DNA of 56,592 nt from Diatrype stigma (GCA_022225965.2 JAKJXP020000172.1:1-56592); one strand, 5' to 3'. Positions 1 to 13,244 are shown, numbered from the stretch's first letter. Made by a program: numbers and translations. The notes: generated by a model from the sequence alone, not told the origin.

Positions 1-1620
1 CCCCCGGGTTATGCTAGTTACAGGCTGTGGCAATCGCCAGAGTCGGAGTCGCGTGTGACATGACGGACGGTCCACGGAGCTGACGGAGGCGCTCTCATGA
101 CATGTAGAGTTCTATGTGGTGAATCATAACGATGACCAACTCCCAACTAGAGACTAGCCTGAACCGGCCTCGTCCCCCTTGTACATGCTCCCTGCTCTCC
201 ATGTTCGCATTGATCACCAAGGGGTACGAAGCACCCTTTGCAACAGAAGCCTTGCTGCGGACGAGCCCGGCCCAGCTAGCTGGAGCAGGAGTCTCAAAGC
301 TTCGCCCTACCATAGGTCCATAGGTGCGTACTTGGTTTATGCGCTCCCGTTTGCCCTACAAACATGCTCAGCATCACCCAGCATTGCCGGGGCGGTGGGG
401 ACGGCGGAATATCTACACACCTACTTCCATCCTACATACATACCTACCTACCTATATCGGAACCTACTGCGGCGTATCAGGAACAGAATCGGCGTCGTGA
501 ACCATCTTTTACCCTACGTGGACACCGCAGGATACAGGTAGAAGAAATAGGTACGGGGCAGGCAGATCGGGAAATCCGCGAGACAGAAACGGACAGACAG
601 ACAGACAGGCCGGCAGATAGGAGGCTAGATACGTAGGTAGGCACGACGCTGGCAACTGCAAAACACAAAGTTTGTTCTATCCCGTAGTCGACAAAGCAAT
701 CAATACCAGCACCAGCACCAGCAAATGTCTGTTCTCATCACTGATGCAATCGATAAGGCATAGGCTAATGAGGCATCATCACCAGCGACGGCGTCATACT
801 GATTGGTCGATTACCTGCCAGCCTGCTTAGGTACGCTCTAACTTAACTGAAATCTACATACACACACCATACCTGGGTACCTACTCTGCTAATCTACACT
901 ACGAACCTTGAGTGGAAGCTGGCGATTCTTCTCATCTCACATCTCATCCCGCCAGCCCACTCCCTTCCTGCTAGCCTGCCACTCTGCCATCTGCTAGTGA
1001 GTGCAGGCCCGGTTCGATCGAGATTAAATAAAGATTTCGACCTGGAAGACAGGCGAAAGTTTGGATGTGCTTGCGCTTGCTGCTAGGCTATATTAGTCGC
1101 TGCTAACCAGTAATCTCACTCACATCGAGGATCTGCCAACCGGCAATAGCCTTAAGAAGGCAAAAGCCCGCAGAAAAGCATGCGAGTCACGGGCTCCGTC
1201 GATTATGACGATTTGCCCGACCAGCTCGAAAAGTGGGTGCGCGGCGCACAGCCAACGAGAACGAGATGATGTGGAGTGTCAGCAAGCCATGCCATGCCGT
1301 TTTGGCGCAGAATCACACGCACGCCCCCTTTCCACCTGGGCTCTGGTACGGGGCTCTGGTATTGCACAGGACTCTGGAGTCTGCCCTCGGTTCTCTTGGA
1401 CCAGGGTTGAACCAGGCAGCCCGGGTTGGACTAGGGCCGGACCAGGGTGCAAAGGTGTGTGTTATTGAATGGTGAGCAGGGCTCCAGACTCCAGTGGAGT
1501 GGCGGCGGCCCATCCTCGACGCTGAGTGGGCCGGTCGCTCTCGTGTGTCAGACAATCCTTACACAGTACCCTCGTTCATTACGAAGCGTCACAGAAAATC
1601 TCTCGGGCCTTTCAGTCCTT

Positions 1621-1674
1621 CCAGTGCTGCCAGTGCTGCCAGTACATCCAGTACATCCAGTGCATCCAGTGCAC
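1621..1674. repeat. 9-bp tandem repeat, six copies
   Basis: Six consecutive 9-nt units of the form CCAGTGCTG / CCAGTACAT / CCAGTGCAT. Neighbouring units are more alike than distant ones, which suggests stepwise slippage. Confidence 0.85.
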
Positions 1675-2066
1675 CCACTGCCGTCCAGGGCCCTGCTCGT
1701 TCTTCTGCGCGCGGTGGAGCGCCCTAGAAGCCCTGGGCAAATGGCAGATGGCAGATGGCAGCTGGACCATTCCCATCCTACGAAGTGCCTGGAGTGTGTA
1801 TGTGTGTATGTGTGTATGTACATATGCACTCCGTAGTAGCAGGCAGCCTGGCAGCCCGGCCCACCCTCCTTTCCTACCCAAGCCTCCCACGCTCTCTCGC
1901 TCTGTGGTCTGTGGCTCCAGGGCCCTCACACTCATACACTCTCCCGCCCAAGGGCCAAGGGCGCGAGGGCCAAGTGCCTCCCTCCTCCCTCCTCCCTCCT
2001 CCCCCCTCGCCGGCTGGCTAGTCGCTAGGCCAAGCCGAGCGCAGCAGCTACCTCTGTATGTATGTA

Positions 2067-2102
2067 CATCCATACATACATCCATACATACATCCATACA
2101 TA
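2067..2102. repeat. 12-bp tandem repeat, three copies
   Basis: Three perfect copies of CATCCATACATA, continuing into further CATG text. It is a simple-sequence tract in intergenic DNA. Confidence 0.9.
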
Positions 2103-2744
2103 CATGCCATAGCATGGTACGGAGCCCTTCTCGGGCTGCTTCTAAGAATACTAGCGCGTGCAGGCGGAGTGAGACGATACCTGTAACCTCAGACAAGGGT
2201 GAGTTGGTTTCCATGCACCTCTGCTACGTACCTTGTTAGCTCGAACCAAAGGCGACTGGGGTTGAGCCACTCAAACACGCAAGACAGACGGACCCCTGCC
2301 AGAAGAACAGACCGTTATGATCTGAATATCTACATCAACCTCCCAACTCCGTATGCCGCTCCAAACCTCACATCATTCGTTACACTCCTTTCTAATCCCA
2401 TCCCAACCTCAACCTCAACATCCCAACTTGAACGCTGCGTCGGAGTCCCATCTTGGTCGCCTCTATCCTCGCTCTCGACTCTCCCTCTCACAACCAATAT
2501 CCCGACGTTCCATGCATTGCTCGGCGACCGCGCCTTCACAGTGACCCGTTAACTCGGCGTCATTCTTCGCGACTACCAGGACACTGACCAGCCCAAGGAA
2601 TCCGTGGAGACATCCCATCTAGCCCAGGACATACCATTCCTGTAGCAAAGGCCGTTTCTTCTTGTTTTCCTAGTCTCTCTGTATTTCCCGAATCTTAAGC
2701 CGAGGTTTGATCAGGACAAGGACAGCGGTCCTCTCAGAAATAAT

Positions 2745-4338
2745 ATGCATAATGTGCCAGCATTCGGATATCCAACACCTCCGGCGTCGCCGTCGTACGA
2801 CAACACGAGGTGCGCCTTTCAACAGCAGCCATTCGCGATCCCGCCAATCTGCCCGCCTCGATATGTCCCGGTTGCGCCAGAGGAGAGACTTGGAAAATTC
2901 CTAGGGGATAGCCTGAAGTTGATAGGGATCATCGGCACCGGAGCGTACGGTGTGGTCTATCTGGCGGTCGACATCAAGACGGGAATTCGATATGCCGTCA
3001 AGACGCTTAGCAAGTTTAATGCGGACGGGTCTCCCTTAGACCAGCGACAGGTTGCTTTCCAGCACCGGGAACTCCGCCTACACTACCTCGCTTCTGCCCA
3101 CCCCAATGTTGTTTCTATGCATAAAATTGTGGATGACCCGGACTGCATTTACGTCGTCTTGGAATATTGCCCGGAAGGTGATTTATTCCTCAACATCACG
3201 GAACGCGGACAATATGTGGGTAAGGATGATTTGGCCAAGGATGTTTTCCTCCAAATTTTGGATGCCGTTGAACATTGCCATACCTTGGGAGTTTATCACC
3301 GGGACTTGAAGCCGGAAAATGTACTCGTCTCGAACCAGGGTAGGACTGTCAAACTGGCCGATTTTGGGTTGGCCACTTCATCTGCCCGCTCCGAGGACTA
3401 CGGATGCGGATCGACCTTCTACATGTCACCAGGTAGGACTTCTTCTGCTGCCAGCCTCCCCGTCTCGAGTCATACTAACTAGCCATTCACTCTGCTCAGA
3501 ATGCTTGGACCCTTCTTCCCGGAGACCATACTACTACTGCGCCCCTAATGATGTCTGGAGCCTTGGAGTCATTCTCGTGAATCTAACCTGTGGTCGCAAT
3601 CCGTGGAAGCAGGCTTCCTTTGAGGACTCAACATACCGGGCTTTTACCAGGAGCCAGGATTTCTTGAAAACAATTCTTCCCTTGTCTGACGAGTTGAATG
3701 ACGTATTGGGAAGGATTTTCACTCGCAACCCGGATGAGAGGATTACTTTGCCAGAGCTTCGGAGAAGCATACTCGCCTGCCCTAGGTTTACCATCCCGGC
3801 TGTGCCGACCCCCACAGCCCTGTCAACACCCCCTGTGTCACCAGAGCCGTCTGAATACGCCGCATGCCAGGACGCTGCTGACGATTTCGCTTGCGACTCC
3901 AACTACGATTCCGGTTACGAATCCGGCTACGAATCACCCCTTTCGCCTGCATCGGACTTTGATGCCGAGTCCACTTGCTCTTCAGACGATGGATCCCTGA
4001 TCAGTAGTTGCTCAACAATCGATGATGAGTTTGACGATGTTGCTGCCCAGGATGGAGGCATGGTGCAAGAACCTCAAATTATTGACTCACCCGAGTCTAA
4101 GATACCAGGGCCACAGGACTATCAGCCCCAATACAATGGACCTACTCTGGACTCCTGCCCACCCTGCCACCCCTTTTCCATTCCGGCTCCCACTCCCCCC
4201 AGCTGTGCACCGAGGTCAGCCTTCCCTTATTTCTGGGAAGTAGTTAACCGATATGTGCCAGCACCAGCACCAGTACAACATCCGATGCCATTTCATCACC
4301 AAGTTCCTCTATTCAACGGATTCCAGGGATGCTACTAA
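2745..4338 (+). CDS. Ran1/Sks1-type serine/threonine protein kinase
   Basis: Two exons, 2745-3432 and 3500-4338, with a 67-nt intron (GTAGGA donor, TACTAAC branch, CTCAG acceptor), encode 508 residues. The kinase domain spans about residues 55-345: glycine loop GTGAYGVV (64-71), AVK lysine at 86, HRDLKPEN (185-192), DFG (206-208) and activation-segment end GCGSTFYMSPE (220-230). All catalytic residues are present. The GCGSTFYMSPE segment and overall arrangement resemble the fungal Ran1/Pat1, Sks1 and Vhs1 group, which acts in nutrient signalling and the mitosis-meiosis decision; the exact orthologue is an inference. The C-terminal third is low-complexity, acidic, with a repeated SGYE motif and proline-rich tail, and is probably regulatory. 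Start chosen because MHNVPAFGYP opens the frame and no in-frame ATG lies upstream. Confidence 0.92.
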
Positions 4339-6208
4339 CTACACTGCCTAATTTCTTTTAAACTTTATACTGGACCAAATCCCAAGGAGATAATTAATAT
4401 GTGACCACATTGGAGAAAAGCCTGTCCTTTGGATTTGATGAGACCAAGCTGGAGCCCGGACTACAAAGCCCAAAGGATTACTACGCACCACCCACCTACT
4501 ACATTGTCCAGATATCCGCGTATCTGATGTAATGTTTTTTTACGGAGCTGATTTCATCCCTCACATGAGTGGATGGGACCTGAAGCTCGACACCGGCTGC
4601 AAGAGGAGTCGGGAAGTTTCGCATGCCAATGCGATGAAACCAACACAAAAAAAAGTCTGGAACTTATTACATCGAGAACTTGTATCTACGTCGACGTCAT
4701 GTTTTTTCATTTGTTCATTCCAGCGAGGAGTTGGCGGACGGTTTGAATGATGGTGACCAAATCATAAAAGACATGGGAAATCCACGGATCTAAAATACCA
4801 CAGCCGGACTCGGGACCGGAGTGGCCATTGCATTTTTATACGGCGCAGGGCATACAACTCGGGATACTCTGACAGTGGGAGGGTATTTTGCCGTTTTGCT
4901 GTTTTTGTTTTGTTTTTCACCGGGCTGCATTTAGAACGGAGACCCGCGACTTTCACTTTGGATGATACCACAACTTCTGATGGGGAGTGTATGAAAGGGA
5001 GGATTGGAGAACGTTTGATTTTTCTTGTCTCAAAAGAGACGGTCGGGAAAAAAAAGGGGGCGGCGGACCGGATACGGGATTTACGATTTTAGAAGAGAAC
5101 CGGGTGAGAGCCCAACGGGAACACGCAACTACGGTTGATGTTCTATCATTTACGTTTACTTAGTGGACACCCAGAATCAACCTCTGAGGTGATCGCCCTC
5201 TGGATTATAGGATGAAGACTCCATAAGACCTCGGGGCCCAAATACAATACCAAAAATACAATATTGGAGCGCTTCGTCGCTTACAATCACCAGCTATCTA
5301 TCACCTTGACTACTGTTGCTTATGTCCTCTTGGAAAATGTGTCCATCGTGGTATTTGCTCTACATTGCAAGGCAATCGCACTAGTACCTATTCTTTTCTA
5401 TCTTACCTATCTACCTGGCAGATCACTCAACCCCAAGTGGCAAGTGACGCTGACGATGTGTTCGTAAGAGCACACGTACGAATGATGGACGATGAACACA
5501 GGCTGGAATGCTGGACGGATGGTCCTCGTTGATTGGACGAAGCCGCTGGCGCCACCCGCCTTACTTTGGGGCGGGCGAGGAAGCACAACGGCATGGGATT
5601 TTTTTCAGGCCAAGCCCTGTCCTGGTTCGCTGCTCGCTCCCCCCATCCTTAGGCTTCCCTTTCCTTGCTTTCCGGCTACCGTGGGCTGCAGTGCAACACC
5701 ACCATGCATTAGCTCTACATTGGTTCGAAGCAGTTGGCGAACACTAGCCTTGCTTTTTTTTTTTTTTTTTTCCCTTCTCTTCTTTTTCCTTTCTCTCTAG
5801 CCAGCCCAGCCCCTCCCCCCTTTTTTTTGAGCTCCCCCTTCCCCCCCTTCGATTCGATCTGTCTGTCACATGGCCCGTGCGTATTTTTTTTAGGTTCTTT
5901 GCTTTTGCGATTCTCGTGATTCTCACGATATCTGATGGGCAGACAGGCATCCCATCTCCATTCTCCATCTCTCTTCCCTCCGTCGCCTCTCCCTTACACT
6001 CACTCCCGGATCTCTACGGTACCTAGTCTACCTAGCGCGCGATGTGGCTTGAGCAACTACTTGTCATTATCCATAATTCCTCTTATTAGGAGGCCAAGTC
6101 CAGTAGGTAATAGTAGGTAGCAGCGGCAACCGCAGCAGCGCAGTTATTAGCTGGCTGCAGCCAACTTGACCTCATGGCTAGCGCACGCAAGGCACTATAG
6201 ACTATACC

Positions 6209-6236
6209 TACATACATACATACATACATACATACA
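6209..6236. repeat. (CATA)n microsatellite
   Basis: About seven uninterrupted CATA units in intergenic DNA. Confidence 0.9.
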
Positions 6237-8075
6237 CACTACTGACTGCACCTTACCACCTACCTAACTTCATGCACTAATAAACTACCGCTCTGTCACT
6301 GCGCCTGCGCCCGGTGATGAGGGAAATAAAAACGTGTGTGTGTGATTGGAGTTTCCTCCATTGGCCAGCCGGCCTCAGACCGTTCCGCATCGTCATGTAG
6401 GCAGGTAGGCAGGTACCTAGTGGAAGGGGCATAAGGGGAAAAGGTAGGGAGGAGGGAAATGCTTTGGGCGCAAGAAACCCCCCGTTTTTTGACCGCTGCT
6501 GATCATCCTCATGAGCCATGTGCCGAAATGCAGCGATTGAACGAACGAGGGTGAAGAAGGGGGAAAACCAGGAAAAGAAAATTAACTAACTACATAGTAA
6601 AGTAAGAACAAATAATGTGGGCGCACGCTCGTGTGAGGAGAGTGAGAGACATCAGGCAGACAGCAGCAGCGGCAGCAGCAGAAAAGCACCGCAGCGATCT
6701 ATCTCCCTCGGAGGCGGTCACTACTACCTACATACTATGCCAACCTATAGCCTATAGGTGTCTATCAGCTAATTACATGCTGCTGCTAAACATGCGACAT
6801 ACCATACAATACCTAGGTACCACTATTTACTGACTGCTGCGACTGCCACTTACACCACCGCCCGCCACTACTACTACCAAAGGGCGATCAATCGTAAGCT
6901 GCCAATATCTACATACATACCTGGTATTGTACCTATCATCAGACCGTCCGTCCGCCACATCGTTTCTGCCTTGTGCAGGCGGCAGGCGGGCGTTGCTCAG
7001 GTAATAGTTGAAAGTCATAAGTGTGTGTCTTATTACCTTATTATTGTGTAGGTATGCACGCAGCACGTATGCACGTATGCATCCATGTAATGTGCATCCA
7101 ATCCATCCATCCATCCATCCATGTAATCTACATATGTATGTGCAGTGCATTTTACATTTTCTCCCTCCCCCCCGATTTCTTCGATGCGCGGTGCGGTGCG
7201 GGCGAATCAGACCCCCCTATGCAATCTCACGACCCCAATGCACGTCGATGTTTTGGGCGCCCGATACTACCCAACGGGGCTTCCGCCGGTGATTGGATGG
7301 GACGGAGGAGAGGGAGAGGGAGTAGTCAGAGAGTAAAAAGAGCGTAAGAGATGAGAGGACAGGAAGAGAGAGAGACAGACAGAGAGATGGCGGATCCACG
7401 GCGGCCGGATCGCATCGCATCGCATGGCATGTCTGTCGCATGGCGGTGAAGCTTTCGTCTTCTTCTCCTCGTGGGGGAAAAAGGGCCCCAAATCTCTCCG
7501 ACCCCGTCTCCCTTTTGCCCCCCTCTCTCTCCCCCTCCTCCCCCCACCCCGCCGACGACGATGCGCTGGAAGGGGACGGGGGTTCGAACGGGATGGGTCT
7601 GGAGAGATGCCGGCTCATTAGCTGGTTTAGCTGCGTAGATTGGCCCGTCTGGTCGTTCCAGATTTCTTCCAACTAGTTAGCCGGTTTATTAGTTGGCCAG
7701 CGAAGAGAATCCCCTTGACCCTACCTACATATCAACCAGCCGACCATTCCTTTTTACCTATCTGCTAGTAGTTTATTAGTTGACTTTTTGACTTACAGCA
7801 CGCACGCACGCATCTGACTAACTAATAACTACCTGCCTACGGGGACGGGGAACCAGCACCGATTCTGCTAACGATGGTTGCGGTGTGCGCGAAGAGTTTC
7901 AGATGGGGATGCTGGATCGGGCGCATTGCATTCTTGTCACCATGACAAGCTGCATACGGCTGCCATCCGCGTTGCTATATTCAACACGAACGAGCGAGGA
8001 ACTTATTAAAACTGCTTTCACCATACCATACCATACGACGTACGTACGTACGTATGTACGTCCCCCCTCACACAG

Positions 8076-8101
8076 ACCAGACCAGACCAGACCAGACCAG
8101 A
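8076..8101. repeat. (CAGAC)n microsatellite
   Basis: Five successive CAGAC units in intergenic DNA. Confidence 0.85.
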
Positions 8102-8362
8102 CGGCCATTTACATTGCTCGCTCTTACCAGTGGGCTGTTTTGTTCGCGCCGCTATCGCACATGACAGCGTAGCACTCCTAGTTAGAGGTAATTAATCAAG
8201 TCAGCCAGTCAGTCAGTCAGGTCGGTCGCCTTATGACTCCTCCTCCTCCCCTCTTCCGTGCGGTGCGCGAGCAAAGACGGAGAAAGTAAGGGGGGGCCCC
8301 ACGAACGCCTCCGGTTCTTGGGCACGGGGAACAAAACGATTCAACCTAAGTAAACCACCATC

Positions 8363-8390
8363 CATGCCATGCCATGCCATGCCATGCCAT
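8363..8390. repeat. (CATGC)n microsatellite
   Basis: Five successive CATGC units in intergenic DNA. Confidence 0.85.
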
Positions 8391-8996
8391 ACACATACGA
8401 ACATACACCTGCGTCGCCCTGGCATGGAGCAGGCAAGGTGGGCGCTGGGGAAAACGCCTATTACGCCATGTAGTGTAGGAAGTAGTCGGTATGCAATGCA
8501 TGCACGTCTGTTCTTCCTCTTTCCTTTTCCTGGGCCCTATCTCATATCGTGGCTTGCGTCCCTGCGAATCAAGCCTTTCACCCTTAAGAGTCTCAGCTGC
8601 TAGTTATGTCCGAGTTACACCTATATAGTCCTATATGCGTGTGTATATATATATATAGTTTGAAGCTAAAGTACGGAGTTTGAGAGTCTACCTACCTACT
8701 GATTATAGTATTCCTACGTGGTATGGTATACCTAGTATAGAATCTTGACGCTGCCTTGCTTCGTACCTACTTACTAGCCAGCTAGCTACCTTACCTTGCC
8801 TTACCTATGTAAGCTATAGGGTCAAAGCTAACTAGCGCCGACGACACCTGACCCTCGACGGCTGCGTGTCATCTTCGATCCATTCCGCTTCCAGCTGCTG
8901 GAAAAGCTGGTTCCCGGACGGCCTGCCGCCGTGGGGAGGGAAGAGAGGAGCCCGCGGGACACCGCTGGTCAGCGCCGTCCCTGGGCCTGGGGGGCG

Positions 8997-8998
<2 letters not shown>

Positions 8999-9038
<40 letters not shown>
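8999..9038. repeat. (TG)20 microsatellite
   Basis: Twenty uninterrupted TG dinucleotides. The stretch is read as valine-cysteine or threonine-histidine runs in spurious frames on the two strands. Confidence 0.95.
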
Positions 9039-9040
<2 letters not shown>

Positions 9041-12000
9041 GATCTGTCCTTTTTCCGGGCTGGCATGCCAGGCCAGACCTGCCAGACCGGGCTGCCTTGC
9101 CTGGCCAGGCTCGATTTGCTCTTGCTCGGTGGGTAATTGTGGATATAGTATATGACAATACTTACATAGCATAGCATAGCTGCATAGGTAGGTACAGTAA
9201 GTAGGTAAGTTGGTAGACCCGTTTTCTTAAGTTAGGCTCAGGCTCCTCTATGGACTCTATCTATCTCTAGTTAAGCTACCTATAGTGGCTGTTGTCACGA
9301 TTTCATCACCCATCAGACAGGCTGTGCTGTGTGAGCTATATGCATGCAACTTGCAGAGCCCTTTTTTCCCGCGGGGCAGGTATGCATAAGGGTCTGTTCG
9401 ATAACTAACTATAGTGTGTACTGCCTCCCCCCCTTTTTTTGTTTCTTTTTCGTTGTTCTTTTCTTCCTGGCCAGTTAGCTTTCCCGTTGCCATGGTGGGG
9501 TTTCTATAGTGCGATATTTTTCCAAGTAATAGTATATCGCGTACGTAGTAGAAGATAGTCGGTCAGCAAATGCCAGTAGACAGGCAGGTATGCAGGTAAC
9601 GGTCTCGAATCATGGCTACGTGGTTTTGTTACACGGGGTTCGACTATACAGCAGTGGCAAGGGCCCTCCTTTTCGACTGCGGCCCGGTGTCATTGGTCGG
9701 GGGGGCTTCGGGCGCTGGATAGGAGGAAAGCAAACGTGTCTGTTCTATAGTGTGTCTCCGTTACCACGTTATAGTGCGTCGCCCGACCGCCCGCCCGCCC
9801 GCTACAGGACCAGCCGTGTTGTGATCGATCTCTCGCATGCCATAGGCTGGCGCATACGTCTAAGTCAAGTGCTACATCCCTACCTACCTAGGCATCTGCG
9901 ATAGTGTAGGTAGACGGCCACGGTGGCTTCAAAGCCAATGGCGACTCAAGCTTGCGTTCCCTTTGTCTGGGCCCTTCTGTAAGGCGCTCTGGTCCCATAA
10001 CAACATGTGGGTTCGTTATCCCCGTGAAAATGGGCTTCGGCCGACACGGAAGGGGGAGGGGCTTGTAGGGGGGAGGGAGGGCAAAACGCATTACGTATCC
10101 GATTATACATAGAATCTATCGATACGACACCTAGCACACGGTAGCTAGTAGTGGGTAGGTAGAGAAGGAAACCGGGAGTCTTCCCGAAAAGTTTTCTGTC
10201 TCTTCACTGCACTCCGGGGCCGCCGCCGCCAAACACGCGCGCGCGCAAAGTGATGGTGATCGACCATCAAACCCCTTCCTAACAACAAATCCACATAGGT
10301 AACTAATAACTACCTAAGCTATAGGCTCTCCGTCTTTGTCGTCGCTTAGAGAGAAAATAGGGGGGAGGGGGGAGGGGGGCTTGACCAACCGACTGACTAA
10401 CCAAGACCTTCTATGATTCTAGTGCCGGACGGAACGTGGCCGTGTCGTTGACGGGTGTTATGGACCGAGGCTTCGAAGCTTCGAGACCTTTTTTTCTTTC
10501 TTTCTTCTTGGGCCCGTCTTGCTTCCGCACAACTAGGTAGTGAGTAGTAACACAACCGATGGCGGACACAGCCCCATCAGAGCAACGGACGGGACAGACG
10601 CCTGTACGTAACGAGGGCGCCTCCCTCATGCCGTGTAGCCCCGCTCTTCCCTCCTTTCTTTTCGGGGGCAGATTTGGCCGGCTGTCCGGCGTGTGGGCAT
10701 GGCCCTACGACTGTAGTACGTAGTGTCTTGAGTATGCTAGTAGGTAGGTATTTATGTACCTTTGTTGCTGACGACGTAAAGTAGACTCAGGTAGATCTCA
10801 GCCTCGCTCACGGCCGCTTACTCAAGGATTCTCCCTGTTTGTAGCTACCGCATTTCTCCTTGGCTGTGCGCCCTTTGCGGCGTGTGGGTATGCCATAGAT
10901 ATGTAGAATGGTTCAGGTGAAAAGCTAGCTTAGGTATGTAGCCTGGGACTGTATGACTTCACATACCGTCATCGCCATACCCCTTGAGTTGTTGCGTGTC
11001 GTGTTGTTGGCTGAGATGATGTCTCGCCTGTCTTGTTTTGACTTTCCTAGCTCGCCCATGGGAAAAATGTATACGCCGCGTATGCCATTGTTCAGCCACG
11101 GCTAGTTCAGATGACCTTAGCCTCCACGCGAGGTCGCCATAACTCTAATGAGATGCCGCGGAACACGAGCATATAGCTACATCGTAATTAGATTGCCCTA
11201 CTCTACTCACTACCGTGGACTACTAGATAAGCAGTAAGCTACCAGCACACCTAGACCACAGCTCTTTACCTACCTGCCTAGCGATACTCTAAAGCTATTC
11301 TTGTCCGCGCGTAGCGTGGCCCGTTGCAACTCTGTTTTGGGGTGACATGACTCGTGCCGTCTTGCGACTAGATGAGTAATAGTAGATAGCCTCACACGCC
11401 GCGGGACGCAAGGGACTAGATACCTGCTAGCGAGTTGTCTAGGTTTGCCGCCACAAGAAGGGTGTGTCGATAAGGAAAGGGGGCTTTGTACTACGTCAAA
11501 CCGCGTGGCTAATAGCTTCGATCTGGAGAGTGGAAGATCGCCATGAGCTAATAACGACGATGGGTAAGCTTGCAGCTAGGAGCCTTGTCAGTTTAGAGAT
11601 AGGATTTTAACTTTAGGTGAACTCATCCCTTTTTCTAAGTGGGTGTTTGCTATGTGGGACACTGATATCAGCCTGGTGATGTCGAGAAGCACTTCGTGAC
11701 TTCCACAATCATCGCATGTACCCCTTATCAGCAATTCGTGCAGGGCAAACCATCTAACGCTATACCTACCGCTTGGTTTACCATAATTATATGATACTAG
11801 TCAGTCAGTGCTGGGTGGTCTTGAGTATAGAGTTTATAGTGTCTAGCTGCTTGGTATGCCCGTACTCTGCCGTTTGTGGTGGTTTGCAACGGAGACGTCT
11901 GCAAGACCACGAATGATGCCATGGAAGGTTCTTGCCATATCGGCAAAGAGAAGCTCACACATCTTCGCGGAGCGGAATCAAGTTTTGGCGTTCTTAGTGC

Positions 12001-12887
12001 AGCTAGGTACCTAGGTATCGAAGGTGGTATGTCAGTCGGAACCCCTTTACCAGGACAGGGCTACCCCTTTTACATTCGTTAGGTGTACCTCTGAGAGACT
12101 TCCGTGATGTATTTTGGCACATGCTTGCAGTAGGTAGGCTATGAACAAGTCCCCGTGGTTGATGCTATTGCTTTCAGTATGGTCCCTTTGGATTTGCCTG
12201 TTCATTACTACGTAGTATATCACCGCTACATATGACGAAAATTATGGCCATTCTAATCCCTTCCGTAAGTGGGGTGAGGTTGTGGCTTCACTGAAGCCGT
12301 GGATGAAGCTCTCTCACTTGTCACTGCCGTATATTGAATATCATATGTTGAAATCACCGTCACACCGAGGCTCTTCTCCTGAGTGGCATTACTGCCATCG
12401 TATTCCTTGATCAATAGTGAGTGAAAGGGTAAACTCATACTTGAGTTCACGTGTGGAGTAAAAGACTGCTGGTGCAGCGACAAACGAGGGTTTGACCGTA
12501 AGGGTAGTACAGACAAATCAGCCTGGGCTGACATGGAATAAACTCAGATAGCTTGATGAATGATAGCAATAGTGTTTTGGAAAGCCTTAAGGGCTACCAG
12601 CTGAAGACATGTAGAGTGATCCGCATCTGTAACATCATATTGGCAACTCCACTAGACTACTACTATCTCCTTTTCCCACGGGAAGCAAAATATACATCCC
12701 ACAGACCATCACTTCCTCGACAACCCACCAATAGATAGCTCAATTAACAGTATAAGCGAATACGCTTTCCTTGCCTCCCATAAGCAATGACTCCAGCCGG
12801 AAAAGCGAAGCGGTGTTAGGCTCAGCACCGCCACGACTCCGAACGGCAAGTTGTACTCTTCTGGCGGAGGGGTTGGGCGGAGCCCCT

Positions 12888-13244
12888 TTACTTGCCGGGC
12901 GTCAGCGGCTTGCCGGGGACGGTCGGGTCGGGCTTGATAGGGCTACCCGGGATCGGCTTGTCGGGGATCAACGGGCCAGTGACAGGGGGGAAGATGATCC
13001 ACTCGTCTCCCCCGCCACGGGCAGCCTTGGCGGCGTCGTCTCTCTTGCCGACCTGGATCGGCCCGGTGATCGGGGGCAGAATCACCGGGGTGTCGGGGGG
13101 CAGCGTCACCGGCGGCTCACCGACGGGGTCGGGGAACGAGGTGCTCGGGGGTTCGATCTGGAACTGCCTCGCGTCGTTCTTGAGGTTTGTGGGGAGGGCC
13201 AGGGCCAGGGCGGCGAGGGCGAGGGTGCTGAAGATGGCCTTCAT
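12888..13244 (-). CDS. Small secreted proline-rich protein
   Basis: Single-exon frame of 118 residues. It starts with a typical signal peptide (MKAIFSTLALAALALALP, cleavage probably around residue 17-20). The mature part is rich in P, G, I, V and D and has no cysteines. A short motif occurs twice, VILPPITGPI and IIFPPVTGPL; the first is followed by a dibasic KR that could be a Kex2 site. Upstream on this strand a TATATTAATAAAAG stretch (about 13430-13443) could serve as TATA element. Longer frames overlap on the other strand but lack any signal peptide or domain and look like GC-driven shadows. Function is unknown: it could be a secreted effector-like or cell-wall protein, or a precursor of small peptides. 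No family was recognised. Confidence 0.6.
   Translation of the reverse strand: MKAIFSTLALAALALALPTNLKNDARQFQIEPPSTSFPDPVGEPPVTLPPDTPVILPPITGPIQVGKRDDAAKAARGGGDEWIIFPPVTGPLIPDKPIPGSPIKPDPTVPGKPLTPGK

Larger units (their letters stand above)
1..2744. other. Intergenic and 5' leader region of the kinase gene
   Basis: No convincing protein gene is visible: open frames here are short, low in complexity and overlap on both strands. The stretch holds simple repeats (listed separately) and many ACAGAC, TACATA and TCCC runs. The last several hundred bases are CT-rich, as expected for a fungal promoter and leader. They include a minimal upstream ORF ATG-ATC-TGA at 2317-2325, which could dampen translation of the kinase if it lies in the mRNA. 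Confidence 0.5.
4339..12887. other. 8.5-kb gene-free region
   Basis: No open frame here has a recognisable domain, plausible splice structure or signal peptide. The sequence is rich in long pyrimidine or purine runs (5755-5840, 7290-7560, 10350-10380), short TACCTAC/TAGGTAG runs and microsatellites. The first few hundred bases should hold the kinase 3' UTR. No rRNA or complete tRNA was recognised. Confidence 0.5.

Noticed and set aside
1526..2239. Frames of 200-237 residues on both strands
   Set aside because: Their sequence is made of translated simple repeats (QCIQCTHC, TSIHTSIHT) and they overlap each other.
7578..7600. GGGGGTTCGAACGGG resembling a B-box
   Set aside because: T stem pairs poorly and no A-box lies at a suitable distance.
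7140..7680. Overlapping frames up to 151 residues in a purine/pyrimidine-rich stretch
   Set aside because: Leu/Ser/Pro-rich composition reflects TCTC and CCCT runs; no domain.
6209..9038. Repeat-rich region considered as a CRISPR-like or satellite array
   Set aside because: The units are unrelated microsatellites with no regular spacer structure.
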